A stretch of 64,000 nucleotides of DNA. It comes from Tetrahymena thermophila SB210. Taxonomy: Eukaryota; Ciliophora; Oligohymenophorea; Hymenostomatida; Tetrahymenidae. The stretch spans positions 806,001 to 870,000 of the forward strand of contig NW_002476317.1 of NCBI RefSeq assembly GCF_000189635.1, in the 5' to 3' direction. A model generated the notes under the pieces. That model ran no database searches. It had not been told where the DNA came from and saw only the letters and a program-made list of their open reading frames with translations. The position numbers and the translations under genes are program-made. This document shows positions 28,901 through 41,521 of the stretch, in pieces; positions within the stretch are counted from its first letter, which is position 1, and each line of letters starts with the position of its first letter.

Positions 28901-29597
28901 TTAAAAATCTACTTTTTTACAAATAATTTATCAAAAATTAAAAATATAAATTAAATAATAGCAAATCACCAATGTTTAAAAATTATGAAAGAAATATACT
29001 ACAAAAGATAATTATTTTCAAGTTTTTATTATTAAATTGAATTAAACATGAGTGAAGGATTTAAATTTAAGAATTAAATTTTAACTGAACAAAAAAAGAT
29101 AAAAAGATACTCTGATTTTAATATTATATTATAGAATTATTAGATATATATTTTATAATTAAGAAAAACATATTAATCATTATAAAAAGGAAAAATAAAT
29201 GAGTTTGAGCAGCTTAAAGCATATTAGTAAACTAGATATGTTTTAATAGTAAAGTTATCTTGAGTAAATGGCATCTTCTCCTTTAGCTATCTAGTCTCCT
29301 TCAAAAAGAATGATCAATAGAATCTAAAAAAGAAACTCAACAAATTTGGCAGAAAATCGTAGAAATGCTACACGTCTGTAAACAGCTATACAATTCAAAT
29401 CAATATTAGATATAGAAGAAAGTAATAACAAATTCCGAAAAGACCTAATATTGTGGAATTTTGATCTTTAAAAAGATTATCAAATATATTTTCCTGAAGG
29501 CAATAAATTATTTAGAATATAGCAGTAAAATGCTTAGCTCAAAAAAAAATAAAAGAAATAACTAAAAAAATAAAACAAGAAATAATTAATATTTTGA
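25969..29597 (+). CDS. CNG-type cation channel 1 with CCHC zinc knuckle
   Basis: Four exons, 25969-27512, 27603-27904, 27993-28876 and 29190-29597 (1045 aa). Cytosolic N-terminus of about 250 residues; six predicted membrane segments (first from about 255); pore helix and filter LTLMATGSNEART (filter about 451-454) where K channels have TVGYG; S6; then the linker RRDINIINDFMRRRNIS, the C-linker and a cyclic-nucleotide-binding fold (YLPNQIIYDEND, then GQENFFTG). Directly after comes CYICNKFSHFTGDC (706-719), a perfect C-x2-C-x4-H-x4-C zinc knuckle. A long acidic, Gln-rich segment leads to the last exon, with the array's terminal motif FDLQKDYQIYFPEGN. Member 1 of five and the most diverged. 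Its third intron (313 nt) is four times or more longer than in its siblings and might hide a small exon. Ion selectivity and ligand unknown. Confidence 0.85.
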
Positions 29598-30038
29598 AAT
29601 AATTTTTGTATTAATATGCTCTATGTAGTAAATTTAGTACATTTTTTTAATGTTGCCCTCTTAATATTTCAATCATCAAAGAATATCAATTTAAACTGTT
29701 CAAATAAAAATTCAATCGCCTTTGATAATAAAAATTATTTATTCACTGTTAACAATAATCTAATTTACTTAATATCAGAATAAATATTATTTGTAAAATA
29801 TCCTATTCCCACTTTTAATTTTAAGCTATAAATTTTTGTATACCAATTGATAAAATAAAAATAATAATATATAAAATTCAATAAAAATTGATACTCTTTT
29901 TATAACTTTGCTGATATATAAATACACTTATTATAAAATATATGTTCTAAAATTTAATTTTAAATAAATTATTTGCTTTAGCTTGATATTAAAATTTTAA
30001 GTAGAAGAAAATTAATATATACTTGAAGTAGTAAAATA
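29598..30038. other. Intergenic, channel 1 to channel 2
   Basis: A/T-rich spacer. Its last ~40 bp, up to the ATG of channel 2, are nearly identical to the sequence just before channel 3, marking the 5' edge of the duplicated unit. Confidence 0.6.
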
Positions 30039-33000
30039 ATGGATTTTGAGATATAGGATATTTAACCATTCAGAAAAAAATTATTTGAGCAAGAAGATTA
30101 AGATTCTCATAATTTAAGATAATTATTCGATAGAAAAGAAGAGAGCTGCAATTTTGATTAATCTATGCTATCAAGTAATTCAAGAAACTTTGTACAAAGC
30201 ATTGAGTAAACAAATGATTTGTAGTAAATGAGCTCTAGCAAAAATGAAAAAGGATATCTTTATTAAAATAATTAAAGCAACATATTATAGAAATAATAAA
30301 GTTAAATATCGTAATAAGATATTGATAAAATCTAAAATAATTTATAGAATTAGGAATATTATTTTGATCATAATCAATCCTTTTAAATTATTAAAGATGT
30401 TTCTTAAAACTCCTAGTATCAAAATTATTAAATGAATAATATTAATAGCAAAGAACTTAAAAACTCTAGTTTTGATCTTACTAAAAGAAAAATGTTAATG
30501 GAATCCAATAGAAATATCGATTTTGGAGTTTAGCAGCATAAAAAACGCTAAACAAATTTACTAAAGTAAAACTTAGATTTAAATTTTGTACTAAAAATAA
30601 AAAATAGACTTATTGAGTTTTATCAAAATAATACTGATTTAGGTAGAAGAAATTTGTTAAAAAATAGAAATATCCACAAATCAATTAACGATAAAAGTGA
30701 TTTTTATGAAGAATAAATAAAAAATAAAATTAAAATTAGTATAAATAGGTGTATTTCATAGCTAAAGAAATTTAAGGCAAAAGTAATTTAAAAAATTCCA
30801 TTATTCAATCCTTAAAATCCTTTTATCTTTGCTCTTCAAATAATCTTTTGCTTAATTAATTGCTTCAATTTTTTATTTTACTCTGCTATTCTAACCTTTG
30901 GAGTAAAAGAGCTTTATTCAATTTAAATAGCATATTCTATTATTACTATTTGGATTTTAGAAATAATTGTTAAAATAAATACAGCTATTTATATTAACAC
31001 TGACCTTGTCAAGGATAGGTCAATAATTTTAGGAATTTATTTTAAATAAAATCTATTTTTTGATGTTATTCCTATTATCTCAATTTTAAATATAATTGAA
31101 AAACCTAAATTAATTTTAATTATAGCTGCATTCATTAAACTTAAAAATGTTTTAAAGGAGTTAATCGATATCTAAAAATAATTGTGTATGGAGATCAAAA
31201 ATTATTTTTATGTCTAAATCTTCAACCTGATCGCAAAAATTTTTATTTTAGGCCACATAATTGCATTAATGTACTTTCTTGTAGGCTACGTTGAGCTAAA
31301 TTACTTTGGAGAATCTTCAACATGGTTTAATGCAGATTAAATGTAAGACAGTAACTTTTGGTGGAAAACCTACATTACAGCTTTATACTGGTCTTTAACT
31401 CTTATGTCTACTGGATCAAACATAGCATCAACTACATTCTAAACATTTTTTGCTTCATTCATTATGCTTTTTACAACTATTTTCTTTGGTTATTTTTTGA
31501 GTATGATTGGAATTATTTTAGAGGAAAGAGATGAGTAAGAGCTTGCATAAAGGAGAGATATAAATACAATTAATGAATTTATGAGGAAGCGTAATATAAG
31601 CAAGTAATTTTAATTCATATTATCTACCAAAATTTTATAATAATAAATTTTTAGAAACTTGTAAAGAAGAGTTAACTTAGACCTTGAATACTTTTATCTG
31701 AAGAATTTCAAAAAAATTTAAGAGCAGAATTAAGATGTTTTAGAAAGAATTTCATAAAATTTAAATGACCAACTTTAAGTTGAGTATTTTAAAGAAATTC
31801 TAAAAAAATACAGCTCATTATCAAATAATTTTAGTGAAGAATCCATCGAAAAGCTATGTTTATAAATGACTGAAGAGAATTATATTCCAAATCAAATTAT
31901 TTTCTAAGAAAATGATTCAGAAAATTTAGGAATCTTAATTATTTTAGAAGGACAAAGTAAAATTTTGATTTCATTTTTCAACTTAAAAATTTTCTTAAAT
32001 ATTTTTATTTAATTATCTAAGTCGAAATCACTAAACAATTATCCTAAACCTAAATTGTAAGTAAAACTCTTTTAGTATTAGGAAAGGGTTAAAGTACAGG
32101 ACATATGAGTTTTTTTACAGGGTAATATAGAACAGCTACAGCTAGATCAAAATCATTTACAACCATAATTAGAATTTGTAGAGATTCTTTTATCAAAATT
32201 ATTAAATAAAATGATAATGATTTTTAAAAGTTTAATTTTATCAAAGATAAAATATAACTATACAATGATTATGAGGATATTCAAATTTAATGTGGTTTAT
32301 GTAAAAAATTTACTCATTATACGAGCGATTGTCCTTTGGTTCATTATAATAAGCAATAATACCAAAATAAATTAAATTATTTTGAAAAAATTTAACAAAA
32401 AAGATAGTTTATGTAAAGAAAAAGTAACTACTATCACTCTATGATTTTGGTAAAAAAATTGAAAGAATACACTGAATAATTTGAATATTTATAGAATATT
32501 AAAACTAATAAAAATTTAGATAAAAACTCTGATACCATTTCATCAGATGCTTCAGAAAAATCTATAGATTAGTAAATTGAATAAAATAATAGATTTGAAG
32601 AACATGCTCATTTGGACAAACAATTTACTTAAAGAATAGATTAAAGAAAGTTATCAAACTTGTCAAAGAAATAGATATAAACTATTAGCTCTTTTAAAAA
32701 TTTATAGATTGAGTTCTAAGATTAAGTATACATTATATTAAAATAATTTTATTTAACACATAAATATCTTTCTTTAACTTTAACTTAATTAATATTTTTA
32801 GGAATTGGCTAAGGCTAAGACTTCATTTATAGTTTCTAAATAAAAATCTAATGAATTTATGGATATTATTTCTTATAGAAATTTAAATATCTTTGATTCA
32901 GACGAACATGGGAAGATACCAACTTAAACTGAATCCATTCTAAAATAAAGAAAAGTGTAAGGCAACTCAGAATTAGACGTTTAATGTGTTTAAAGATCTC

Positions 33001-33167
33001 TTATGCATGAAAATCCTTGGATTTATGATAAGCAAAAAGATTTCTCAATATATTTCCCAGATGGAAACTTAAAATTATCACTAAGTAACTATAACAGATT
33101 AGCAAAAAGAAAAAGATAAAAAACTAAAAGAATAAAGGCTAACATAAAAAAATATAGTGTAGCATGA
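30039..33167 (+). CDS. CNG-type cation channel 2 with CCHC zinc knuckle
   Basis: Exons 30039-31603, 31655-31956, 32022-32725 and 32802-33167 (978 aa). N-terminus of about 255 residues, then NPFIFALQIIF opening S1; S4 region IAAFIKLKNVLKEL is only weakly basic; S5 FILGHIIALMYFLVGY; pore ALYWSLTLMSTGSNIAST (filter 458-461); S6 and the RRDINTINEFMRKRNIS linker. cNBD: YIPNQIIFQEND, EGQIEITKQ, GHMSFFTGQYRTATA; the Glu that normally contacts the nucleotide ribose is His here. Zinc knuckle CGLCKKFTHYTSDC at 713-726, then CPLVHY-type flanking. Last exon with ENPWIYDKQKDF and IYFPDGN. Nearly the same protein as channel 3, 3.9 kb downstream, including intron positions. Likely a membrane channel of the ciliary or cell surface; the tail could bind nucleic acid or protein. 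Confidence 0.88.
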
Positions 33168-33897
33168 ATAAAAAATATTATTAATTTTTTTTAGCAAGCT
33201 TAAACCAGCAATTTACATTCTTTAGCATCAATATTAAATATTTTATTTGTTAGTTTGTTTGGTTTTAATAGCTTAAAATTTTTTTAATATAAATAAATTC
33301 TATTTTATACAAAATAAAATTTACTTAATTTTGTGATAATTTTTAATATAATATGCAAGTTAATAAAAAATTTGATTTATTTTTACAAATTCTAAAATAA
33401 AATAACACTTTTTCATTTTTTATTTGAAAAATTTTTTTTTTTAATAATTTGTTGTGTGAATGAAAAAATGAATTAAATAAAACAATGAATAAAAATTAAT
33501 ATTTATTTTCTTGGCAATGATTGTTAAAATTAGAAAATTGCAAATTCATTTTATATATAAAATTATTTTTTTGTTTAGAATAATAATACATTTTTAACTC
33601 AAAATATTTGTATTAAACTTAAAAAACCAATTCCCATTAATAAATTTAATTTTTTAGTTTAACGTATTAATAATTTTATTAATATGTTTATCTAAATTTA
33701 TTTTAATTTTTTAAAATATGATTCACAATAAAAGTTAATGAAGCTTTAGATAAAACTCAACACCCTTTCTTTTGATTTTCTTAAACAGTTATTATAAATT
33801 TTTCTTCTATAATTTTATTTCAAATAACTTATGAGCCTTTTTTTCTAAATATAATTAAAGTAGAAGAAAATTAAAATATACTTGAAGTAGTTAATTA
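33168..33897. other. Intergenic, channel 2 to channel 3
   Basis: A/T-rich spacer; from about 33858 it repeats the sequence found upstream of channel 2. No gene seen. Confidence 0.6.
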
Positions 33898-36800
33898 ATG
33901 GATTTTGAATTTTAGGATATTTAACCATTCAAATAAAAATTATTTGAGCAAGAGGATTAAGATTCGCACAACTTAAGATAATTATTCGATAGAAAAGAGG
34001 AGAGCTGTAATTTTGATTAATCTCTGCTTTCAAGTAATTCTAGAAATCTTGCTTAAAGCATTGAGTAAACCAATGATCACCATCAATTTTAGTAAACAAG
34101 CTTTGTAAATAATGAAGAAAGACATTTATATTAAAATAACTAAAGAAATACATTATAGAAGCTATAAAGTTAGATATTGCAATAAGATATATCTGTAATT
34201 TAAAATAACTAATAGGACTAGGATTGTAATGCTAGTCAAAAGCTTTCATTTTAAAAAATATAAGATGTTTCTTAAAACGCTTCATTTTAAAACCATATTG
34301 ATAAATTTAATATGAAAGAACTTAAAAACTCTAGTTTTGATATTAATAAAAGAAAAATTTAAATGGGTTCCAATAGAAATATGGATTCTGCTCTTTCATA
34401 GCATAAAAAACGTCATACAAATTTACTTAAGCAAAATAATGATATCAATTTTATCTTAAAAATAAAAAATAGACTGATTGAGTTTTTTCATAATAATACT
34501 GATTTAGGTAGAAGAAATTTATTAAAAAATAGAAATATTCACAAATCAATTAATGATAAAAGCCATTATTATGAAGAATAAATAAAAAATGACATTAAAA
34601 TTAGCATAAATAAGCTTGCCTCTAAGTTAAAGAAATTTAAGGCAAAAGTAATTTAAAAAATTCCATTATTCAATCCTTAAAATCCTTTTATATTTGCTCT
34701 TCAAATAATCTTTTGCTTAATTAATTGCTTCTATTTTTTATTTTACTCTGCTATACTAACATTTGGAGAAAGCGAACTTTACTTCATCTAAATAACCTAT
34801 TTTATTATATCTGCATGGATTCTAGAAATATTTGTTAAAATAAATACAGCTATTTATATCAACACTGACCTTGTCAAGGATAGGTCAATAATTTTCGGAA
34901 TTTATTTTAAATAAAATCTATTTTTTGATGTTATTCCTATTATCTCACTTTTAAATAGTTTTGAAAACTAAATACTTCATATAATATTGACAGTAGCTAC
35001 CTTCATTAAACTTAAAAATGTTTTAAAGGAGTTAATTGAAATCTAAATATAATTGTGTATGGAGATCAAAAATTATTTTTATGTTTAAATCTTCAACCTA
35101 ATCGCAAAAATTTTTATTTTAGGCCACATAATAGCATTAATGTACTTTCTAGTTGGCTATGTTGAGCTAAATTACTTTGGAGAACCTTCATCATGGTTTA
35201 ATGCAGATTAAATGAAAGACAGCAACTTTTGGTGGAAAACTTACCTTACAGCTTTATACTGGTCTTTAACTCTTATGGCTACTGGATCAAACATAGCAAC
35301 AACTACTTTCTAAACATTTTTTGCTTCATTCATTATGCTTTTTACAACTATTTTCTTTGGTTATTTTGTGAGCATGATTGGAATTATTTTAGAGGAAAGA
35401 GATGAGTAAGAACTTGCATAAAGGAGAGATATAAATATAATTAATGAATTTATGAGGAAGCGTAACATAAGCAAGTAATTTTAATTATTTCTACCAAAAT
35501 TGTATATTTATGAATTTATAAATTTTAGAAACTTGTAACGAAGAGTTAATTTAGATCTTGAATACTTTTATCTGAAGAATTTTAAAAAAAATTAAGAACA
35601 GAACCAAGATGTTTTAGGAAGAATTTCATAAAATTTAAATGACCAACTATAAGTTGAATATTTTAAAGAAATTCTAAAAAAATACTGCTTTTTATCAAAT
35701 AATTTTAGTGAAGAATCCATCGAAAAGCTATGTTTATTAATGACTGAAGAGAATTATATTCCAAATCAAATTATTTTCTAAGAAAATGACTCAGAGAATT
35801 TAGGAATCTTAATTATTTTAGAAGGACAAAGTAAAATTTTAATTTCATTTTTCAACTTAAAAATTTACTTTAATATTTTTATTTAACTTTTTTTAGTTGA
35901 AATGACTAAACAAGTTTCCTAAACCTAAAATGTAACTAAAACTCTTTCAGTACTAGGAAAGGGTTAAATTTCAGGGCATATGAGTTTTTTTACAGGGTAA
36001 TATAGAACAGCTACAGCTAGATCAAAATCATTTACGACCATAATTAGAATTTCTAGAGAGTCTTTTATCAATATAATTAAATAAAATGATAATGATTTTT
36101 AAAAGTTTAATTATATCAAAGATAAAATATAACTCTACAATAATTATGAAGATATTCTAATTTAATGTAGTTTATGTAAAAAATTTACTCATTATACTAG
36201 CGATTGCCCTATGGTGCATTATAATAAGCAATCATATCAAAATAAATTAAATTATTTTGAAAAAATTTAACAAAAAAGATAGTATATGTAAAGAAAGAGT
36301 TAATACTATCACTCAATGACTTTGGTACAAAAATTGAAGGAATACTATGAATAATTTGAATATTTATAGCATAGTAAAACTAATAAAAATCAAGATAAAA
36401 ACTCTGATACTAATTCATCAGATGCTTCAGAAAAATCTATAGATTAGTAAATAGAATAAAATAATAAATTTGAAGAACTGGCTCATTTAGAAAATTAATT
36501 TACATAAGCAGTAGATTAAAAAAAGTAATCAAGTTAGTCAAGGATTCATATAGATATTGATGGTTCTCAAAAAAATATATAAGTTGATTGCCAAGATTAA
36601 GTAATATATCTTCTTTTTAAATAAACTTTCACTTTACACATCAAATAATTAACTTTAAATTTATTTTTTTTTTTTTTGGGAGTAGGCTAAGACTATTTCT
36701 AAACAAAAATCAAATTCATATTTTGAAGCTAGTTCTATTAGAAATATAAAGAACTTTGGTGCAGATGAATATGCAAAGAGACCAACTTAAACATAATTCA

Positions 36801-37033
36801 TTCTTAAATAAAGAAAAGTTTAGGATAGCTTATAATTAGAGGTTTAATGTGTTTAAAGCTCTTTTATGTATGAAAATCCTTGGATATATGACAAGTAAAA
36901 AGATTTTTCAATATATTTCCCAGATGGAAACTTAAAGCTATCACTATGTAAATACAACAGATTGACAAAAAGAAATAAAAGATAAAATTCTAGAAAAATA
37001 AAACTTAACATAAAAAAATCTTGTATATCATGA
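33898..37033 (+). CDS. CNG-type cation channel 3 (near-copy of channel 2)
   Basis: Exons 33898-35474, 35529-35830, 35897-36600 and 36686-37033 (976 aa; the last acceptor could also be three bases earlier). Domain order as in channel 2: low-complexity N-terminus, six membrane segments, pore LTLMATGSNIATT (filter 462-465), linker, cNBD with GHMSFFTGQYRTATA, zinc knuckle CSLCKKFTHYTSDC (717-730), and terminal ENPWIYDKQKDF. Exons 2 and 3 have exactly the same lengths as in channel 2 (302 and 704 nt). Long stretches of S1-S6 and the cNBD are nearly identical at the nucleotide level; the N-terminal 120 residues and the 3' part of exon 3 differ most. No sign of decay: every exon is open and in phase. 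A recent tandem duplicate. Confidence 0.88.
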
Positions 37034-37498
37034 ATGATAAATATTGTATTAGTTTGGAGTAAATATTTTAGTATGTTTAATGATTTTTAATAAATTCTAT
37101 TTATTTTTTTATTCAAAATAAAAATTACTTAAATAAATAAATAATTATTTTTAATTAAACATGAATTGATTTTTATTAATTAAATATCTATTTAAAAAAA
37201 ATACAAATTATTCTTTTAGTTTAATATAAAAAATCTAAATATCTTCAAAAATTCAGAAAAATACTTTTTTTATTTAAAAAAATAAAAGATTTATTTTAAT
37301 TAAACATATTATTAATAATATTATTATTGCTAAGCATAATTGTTTTATATATGTAATTTAATGTATAAATAATTTATTTTATATAGTATATTAACTTTAT
37401 TTAAGTTTAATTATTAACGAATTGTTTTTATTGATAATTTTTTTTAAAGCATATTAAATTAATTAATTAAGAGAAATAATTTGCATAACTAAAATTAA
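37034..37498. other. Intergenic, channel 3 to channel 4
   Basis: A/T-rich spacer without recognisable content beyond expected 3' UTR and promoter. Confidence 0.6.
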
Positions 37499-40400
37499 AT
37501 GATTAATGATTTCGAAGACAATTCTATTACTCGATTTGAGGCATATAAAAGCATTTACGAAAATTCGAACAAAGACTAAGAATAGAATCACCTTAAAAAT
37601 TTACATTACAGGAAAGAAGAATCATTTAATAGTGAAAAATCTAGTAAAATATTTCTGGATGAAATTATTGAACAAAAAGATCAACCTAATCAAAACACTA
37701 GTATGATAGGTGAAGCAAATGATATACTTAGCTGCAGTAAAAATAATATATTCTAAAGCAATAAAGAATATAATTCTTCAGATTAAGAAGAGATATTTGT
37801 TGAGATCAATGATATAAAAAATGAAATTAAATCAAGCCATAAAAAAGACTTTTTAGAAAGAAGCAGCGTGGCAAATATTTTTAATACATTTGCTCAAAAA
37901 ACACAAGTAATTAACCAAAACTAAAATTCAAAAATTATACAATAAGAAACCTGGATGTCAAACCACAAAGCGTATCATTAAACTAACTAAAATAATAGTT
38001 TACATAAAAGCTAATTATAAAGATAAGACATAAACAAAATAACAAAAATTAGGTAGAGAATATTGAATTTTTTTTTAACAAAAACTATCTCTGGTAGAAC
38101 TAATTACCTCAAAATTAGTAAGGTGAGGAATGCATTGAATGATTATAGTGATTTAAGAGATTAAAAAAGGAGCAGATTTATAAATAATCTAGAAATACTA
38201 ATGATATAGTTTTAGAAGAAGAAAAAAAAGTGTTTCAAAATGATTCCTTTATTCAATCCCTAACACCCACTTTTATTTAGCTATCAAATTATTTAGAACA
38301 TACTTAACATTTGTTTTTTTACTTTTTTAAGTGTTTTGCTTGTATTTGAAGGTTAGTTTGAGTATCAGAAATATACTTTAAAAATAATGGCATTTATTTG
38401 GGCTCTAAATGTTTTAATTAAATTAAACACTTCTATTTATATCGGAACAAATATTGTTGTTGATAGAGAAAAAATAATTGCTAATTACATCAAAAAAAAT
38501 GCTTTAAATGATTTACTGCCGTTTGTTTCACTTATTTTGATTCAAAGTAGTGAATCAATAAATTTTTATTTAGCAATCATAAGTTTTGTAAAAGTTAGAA
38601 ATATTAAAGAAGAAAATGAAGATATCTAAAGACAGCTCTGTATAGCAGTGAAAAAATATTTTAGTATTTAGCTTATTAATCTTGTTTTTAAATTATTTAT
38701 GATAGCTCATGTTATTGCTTGTATGTGGCAACTAATTTTGGTTATTGAAAGGAAATATTTAAATGTAGAAGTTGAATCAACTTCAACTATCATTCCTGAT
38801 AATAGGTCGTGGTGGATTGTATATTTAGAGTCTTTGTATTGGTCTTTAACACTGATGGCTACAGGATCAAATTTAGCTAATACTCCTCTATCAGTAAGCT
38901 TTACTTGTCTTAATATGTTGATAACAACAGTCATATTTGGTTATTTAATAAATGTCATTGGTGTTATGCTTTCAGCTATTGATGAACAGGAATAAATGCA
39001 AAGAAGAGATATTAATATCATAAATGACTACATGAGAAAACGTTGTATTAGCAAGTAAATTTAAATCAAAATATTAATTTAAAAATATTTTAAAACTAAT
39101 ATAAACATATTTTATTGCTAGAAACCTTTAAAGAAGAGTTAACATAGATTTAGAATACTTTTATCAAAAAAATTATAAGAAAATATCAGAAGAAAATGAG
39201 TAAGTGCTCTCTAAAATCTCAACTCACTTGAGTGAGTAGATTCATAGAGAATACTATGGAAGGATACTTAAAAAAATATAATACATCTCTAAATATTTTA
39301 GTGAACAGACACATAATAAGATCATAGATTGTATAGAGGAACTATACTATCTACCAAATCAAATTATATTTAGAGAAGATTAAAATAGTGATTTTTCTTT
39401 GATGTATATAGCAGAAGGGAGTGGTATTATTAAAAAGTTTTTATTTTCTAATTAATATTTTTTTTTTAAGTTGAATTATCTAGATAAGTTTCAGCTGAGT
39501 CTCAAATATCTAAAACTTTAGCCGTGCTAGGTTAAGAATGTATTTTCGGTTAACATAGTTTCTTTACTGGTCATGTTAGGGGTGCTTGTGCTAAATCTAA
39601 AGCATTTACTACTATAATAAAGATTTCAAGAGATAAATTTTTAAATGTAATCCAACAGAATGAAAAAGATTACGAGTAATTCTGCCAAATTAAAGATGAC
39701 ATCATGATTTATAAAAACTATGAAAAAATATAAGTCAAATGTTTCACATGCAATAAATTTAATCATTATTCAAGTGATTGTCCATTGACCCATTTTGATA
39801 GAGAAGATTTTTACGGTAATATGAGCCATTACTAAAAGGTTGAGTAATTTAGGAAGTATAAAGAAAGAAATAAAAAGAAAAAAACAAATACCTTATTAAT
39901 TACTCAACAAGTTAAGGATGCTTCAAATTAAATGGTATAAATTGAATTTAAAGAATATATTGAAGAAGTAGAGAAAATAAAAGATTATCCAGTCACAGAA
40001 TTAGATACAGAAGAAGAAAGCGAAAGTGAATTTTAGAGCAAAATTAAAAGTAGAGAAGAGTTTGCATCAAAATAGAGAAATTCTGTTTTAGTTCAAAGTA
40101 TGAATGAACTATAAGAGTTTTCAGAGTCAAAAAAATCTTAAAGGCTAATATAAGAAGCTAAATCAAAGCTTTAAATAAGTGGAAAAGATGAATTTGGATA
40201 AATTTAGGAACGATTAGAGAACTAAAGATCTTCTATTAATAATGTATTTATTTAAAATTTTACAAAGTTTATTTTTAAAATTAATATTTTAACAGATTTT
40301 GGAAAGCAATAATTATCAACTCTAAGATATGAAAGCTTCAATGCCAAATAAGGGTAGCATAAAAAGAATAGAATTTATGGATAGAGATGCATAATAATCT

Positions 40401-40598
40401 ATAGATAAACGGAACCAAAATAACATTTAAAAGTTATTTTAAGACAGTTAGTTTAAATTAGATTTCTTAGTTTATTTTGATAAAGCTAAAGAGTTTTAAA
40501 TTTATTACCCAAATGGAAATTATAGGATTTTAATTAATAAATATAATAGGGCTATGAAAAAGTCTTTAAAAAAAAAGAAGTAAAATAAAAAAAATTGA
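37499..40598 (+). CDS. CNG-type cation channel 4 with CCHC zinc knuckle
   Basis: Exons 37499-39054, 39122-39423, 39471-40243 and 40296-40598 (977 aa). Start chosen at the first ATG, in an AAATG context. Six membrane segments from about residue 255; S5 LFMIAHVIACMWQL; pore SLYWSLTLMATGSNLANT (filter 455-458); linker RRDINIINDYMRKRCIS; cNBD with YLPNQIIFRED, EGSVELSRQ, FGQHSFFTGHVRGACAKSK. Zinc knuckle CFTCNKFNHYSSDC (710-723), then PLTHFDRED. A long Glu/Lys/Ser coiled segment follows, then the terminal motif in a variant form, FDKAKEFQIYYPNGN. The Trp-rich turret (DNRSWWIVY) before the pore helix is shared with the siblings. Confidence 0.88.
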
Positions 40599-41521
40599 TT
40601 TTTATTGCATTAAAGGATTGCTTATCTTAAATTGATTACATTAAATATAAATAAGTGAGTTTTTATATGTTTTTTTATAAGTGTTGGTATTTTAGTTAGT
40701 AAAAACAATAGGGTATTTAATAGTAAGTAAAAAAAAGCCTAGTATTAAAAATTCAGAATAAATATTTTTGATGAATTTAAAAACTTTTTTACCTCAATAA
40801 ATCGTTTGCCATAAATAAAAAATATTTTTACATTTATTTGATAAAAATAAAATTAAATTAAATTAAATTTAGTAAAAATAGATAGATAGATATATGAAGG
40901 AAATTTGGCCTTATATTATTGCAGTTTTCACTACCAACCTTTAAAAATAATGCTTATTTTTGATGAAATTATTTAATTATGTTAAAATTAGTAAAAACAA
41001 TAGGGTATTTAATAGTAAGTAAAAAAAAGCCTTGTATGAAAAATTCAAAATAAATATTTTTGATGAATTTAAAAACTTTTTTATCTCAATAAATCGTTTG
41101 CCATAAATAAAAAATATTTTAACATATATTTGATAAAAATAAAATAAAATTAAATTTAGTAAAAATAGATAGATAGATATATGAAGGAAATGTGGCCTTA
41201 TATTATTGCAGTTTTCACTACCAACCTTTAAAAATAATGCTTATTTTTGATGAAATTATTTAATTATGTTAAAATTTATTCAGCTTAATTCATCTGTAAA
41301 ATTACGAAAAAATTAAACTTACTTAAATAAATAAGTTAGCATCATATATTTCTGATAAAAAGCTGGTTTTTTAATATGTTAAAAAAAATCAATTTTTTAA
41401 TGTTTTTTAATTTATTTCTTATTTAATTAATTTTTAAAGAAAAAAAGTGAAAATAATCAATAGTTATTTATTTATTTAGTTAGGTATTAAAAATATTACA
41501 TTTAGAGTAGTTCATTAAATT
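40599..41521. other. Intergenic, channel 4 to channel 5, with tandem duplication
   Basis: A/T-rich spacer dominated by the 292-bp direct duplication at 40696-41274. No gene seen. Confidence 0.6.
40696..41274. repeat. Direct tandem duplication, about 290 bp, two copies
   Basis: Copy A 40696-40987 (292 bp) and copy B 40988-41274 (287 bp) abut head to tail and agree at nearly every base, with a few substitutions and small A/T indels. Each carries a GATA run and a CTACCAACCTTT stretch. Noncoding; a young local duplication. Confidence 0.9.

Noticed and set aside
38707-38934. Minus-strand open frame inside channel 4
   Set aside because: Antisense shadow of the S5-pore region; the plus-strand frame carries the family motifs.
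40960-41232. CTACCAACCTTT in both copies of the 292-bp repeat, resembling the Tetrahymena chromosome breakage sequence
   Set aside because: The breakage sequence core (AAACCAACCTCTTT) is nearly invariant; here positions on both sides of CCAACCT differ and genes lie close on either side.
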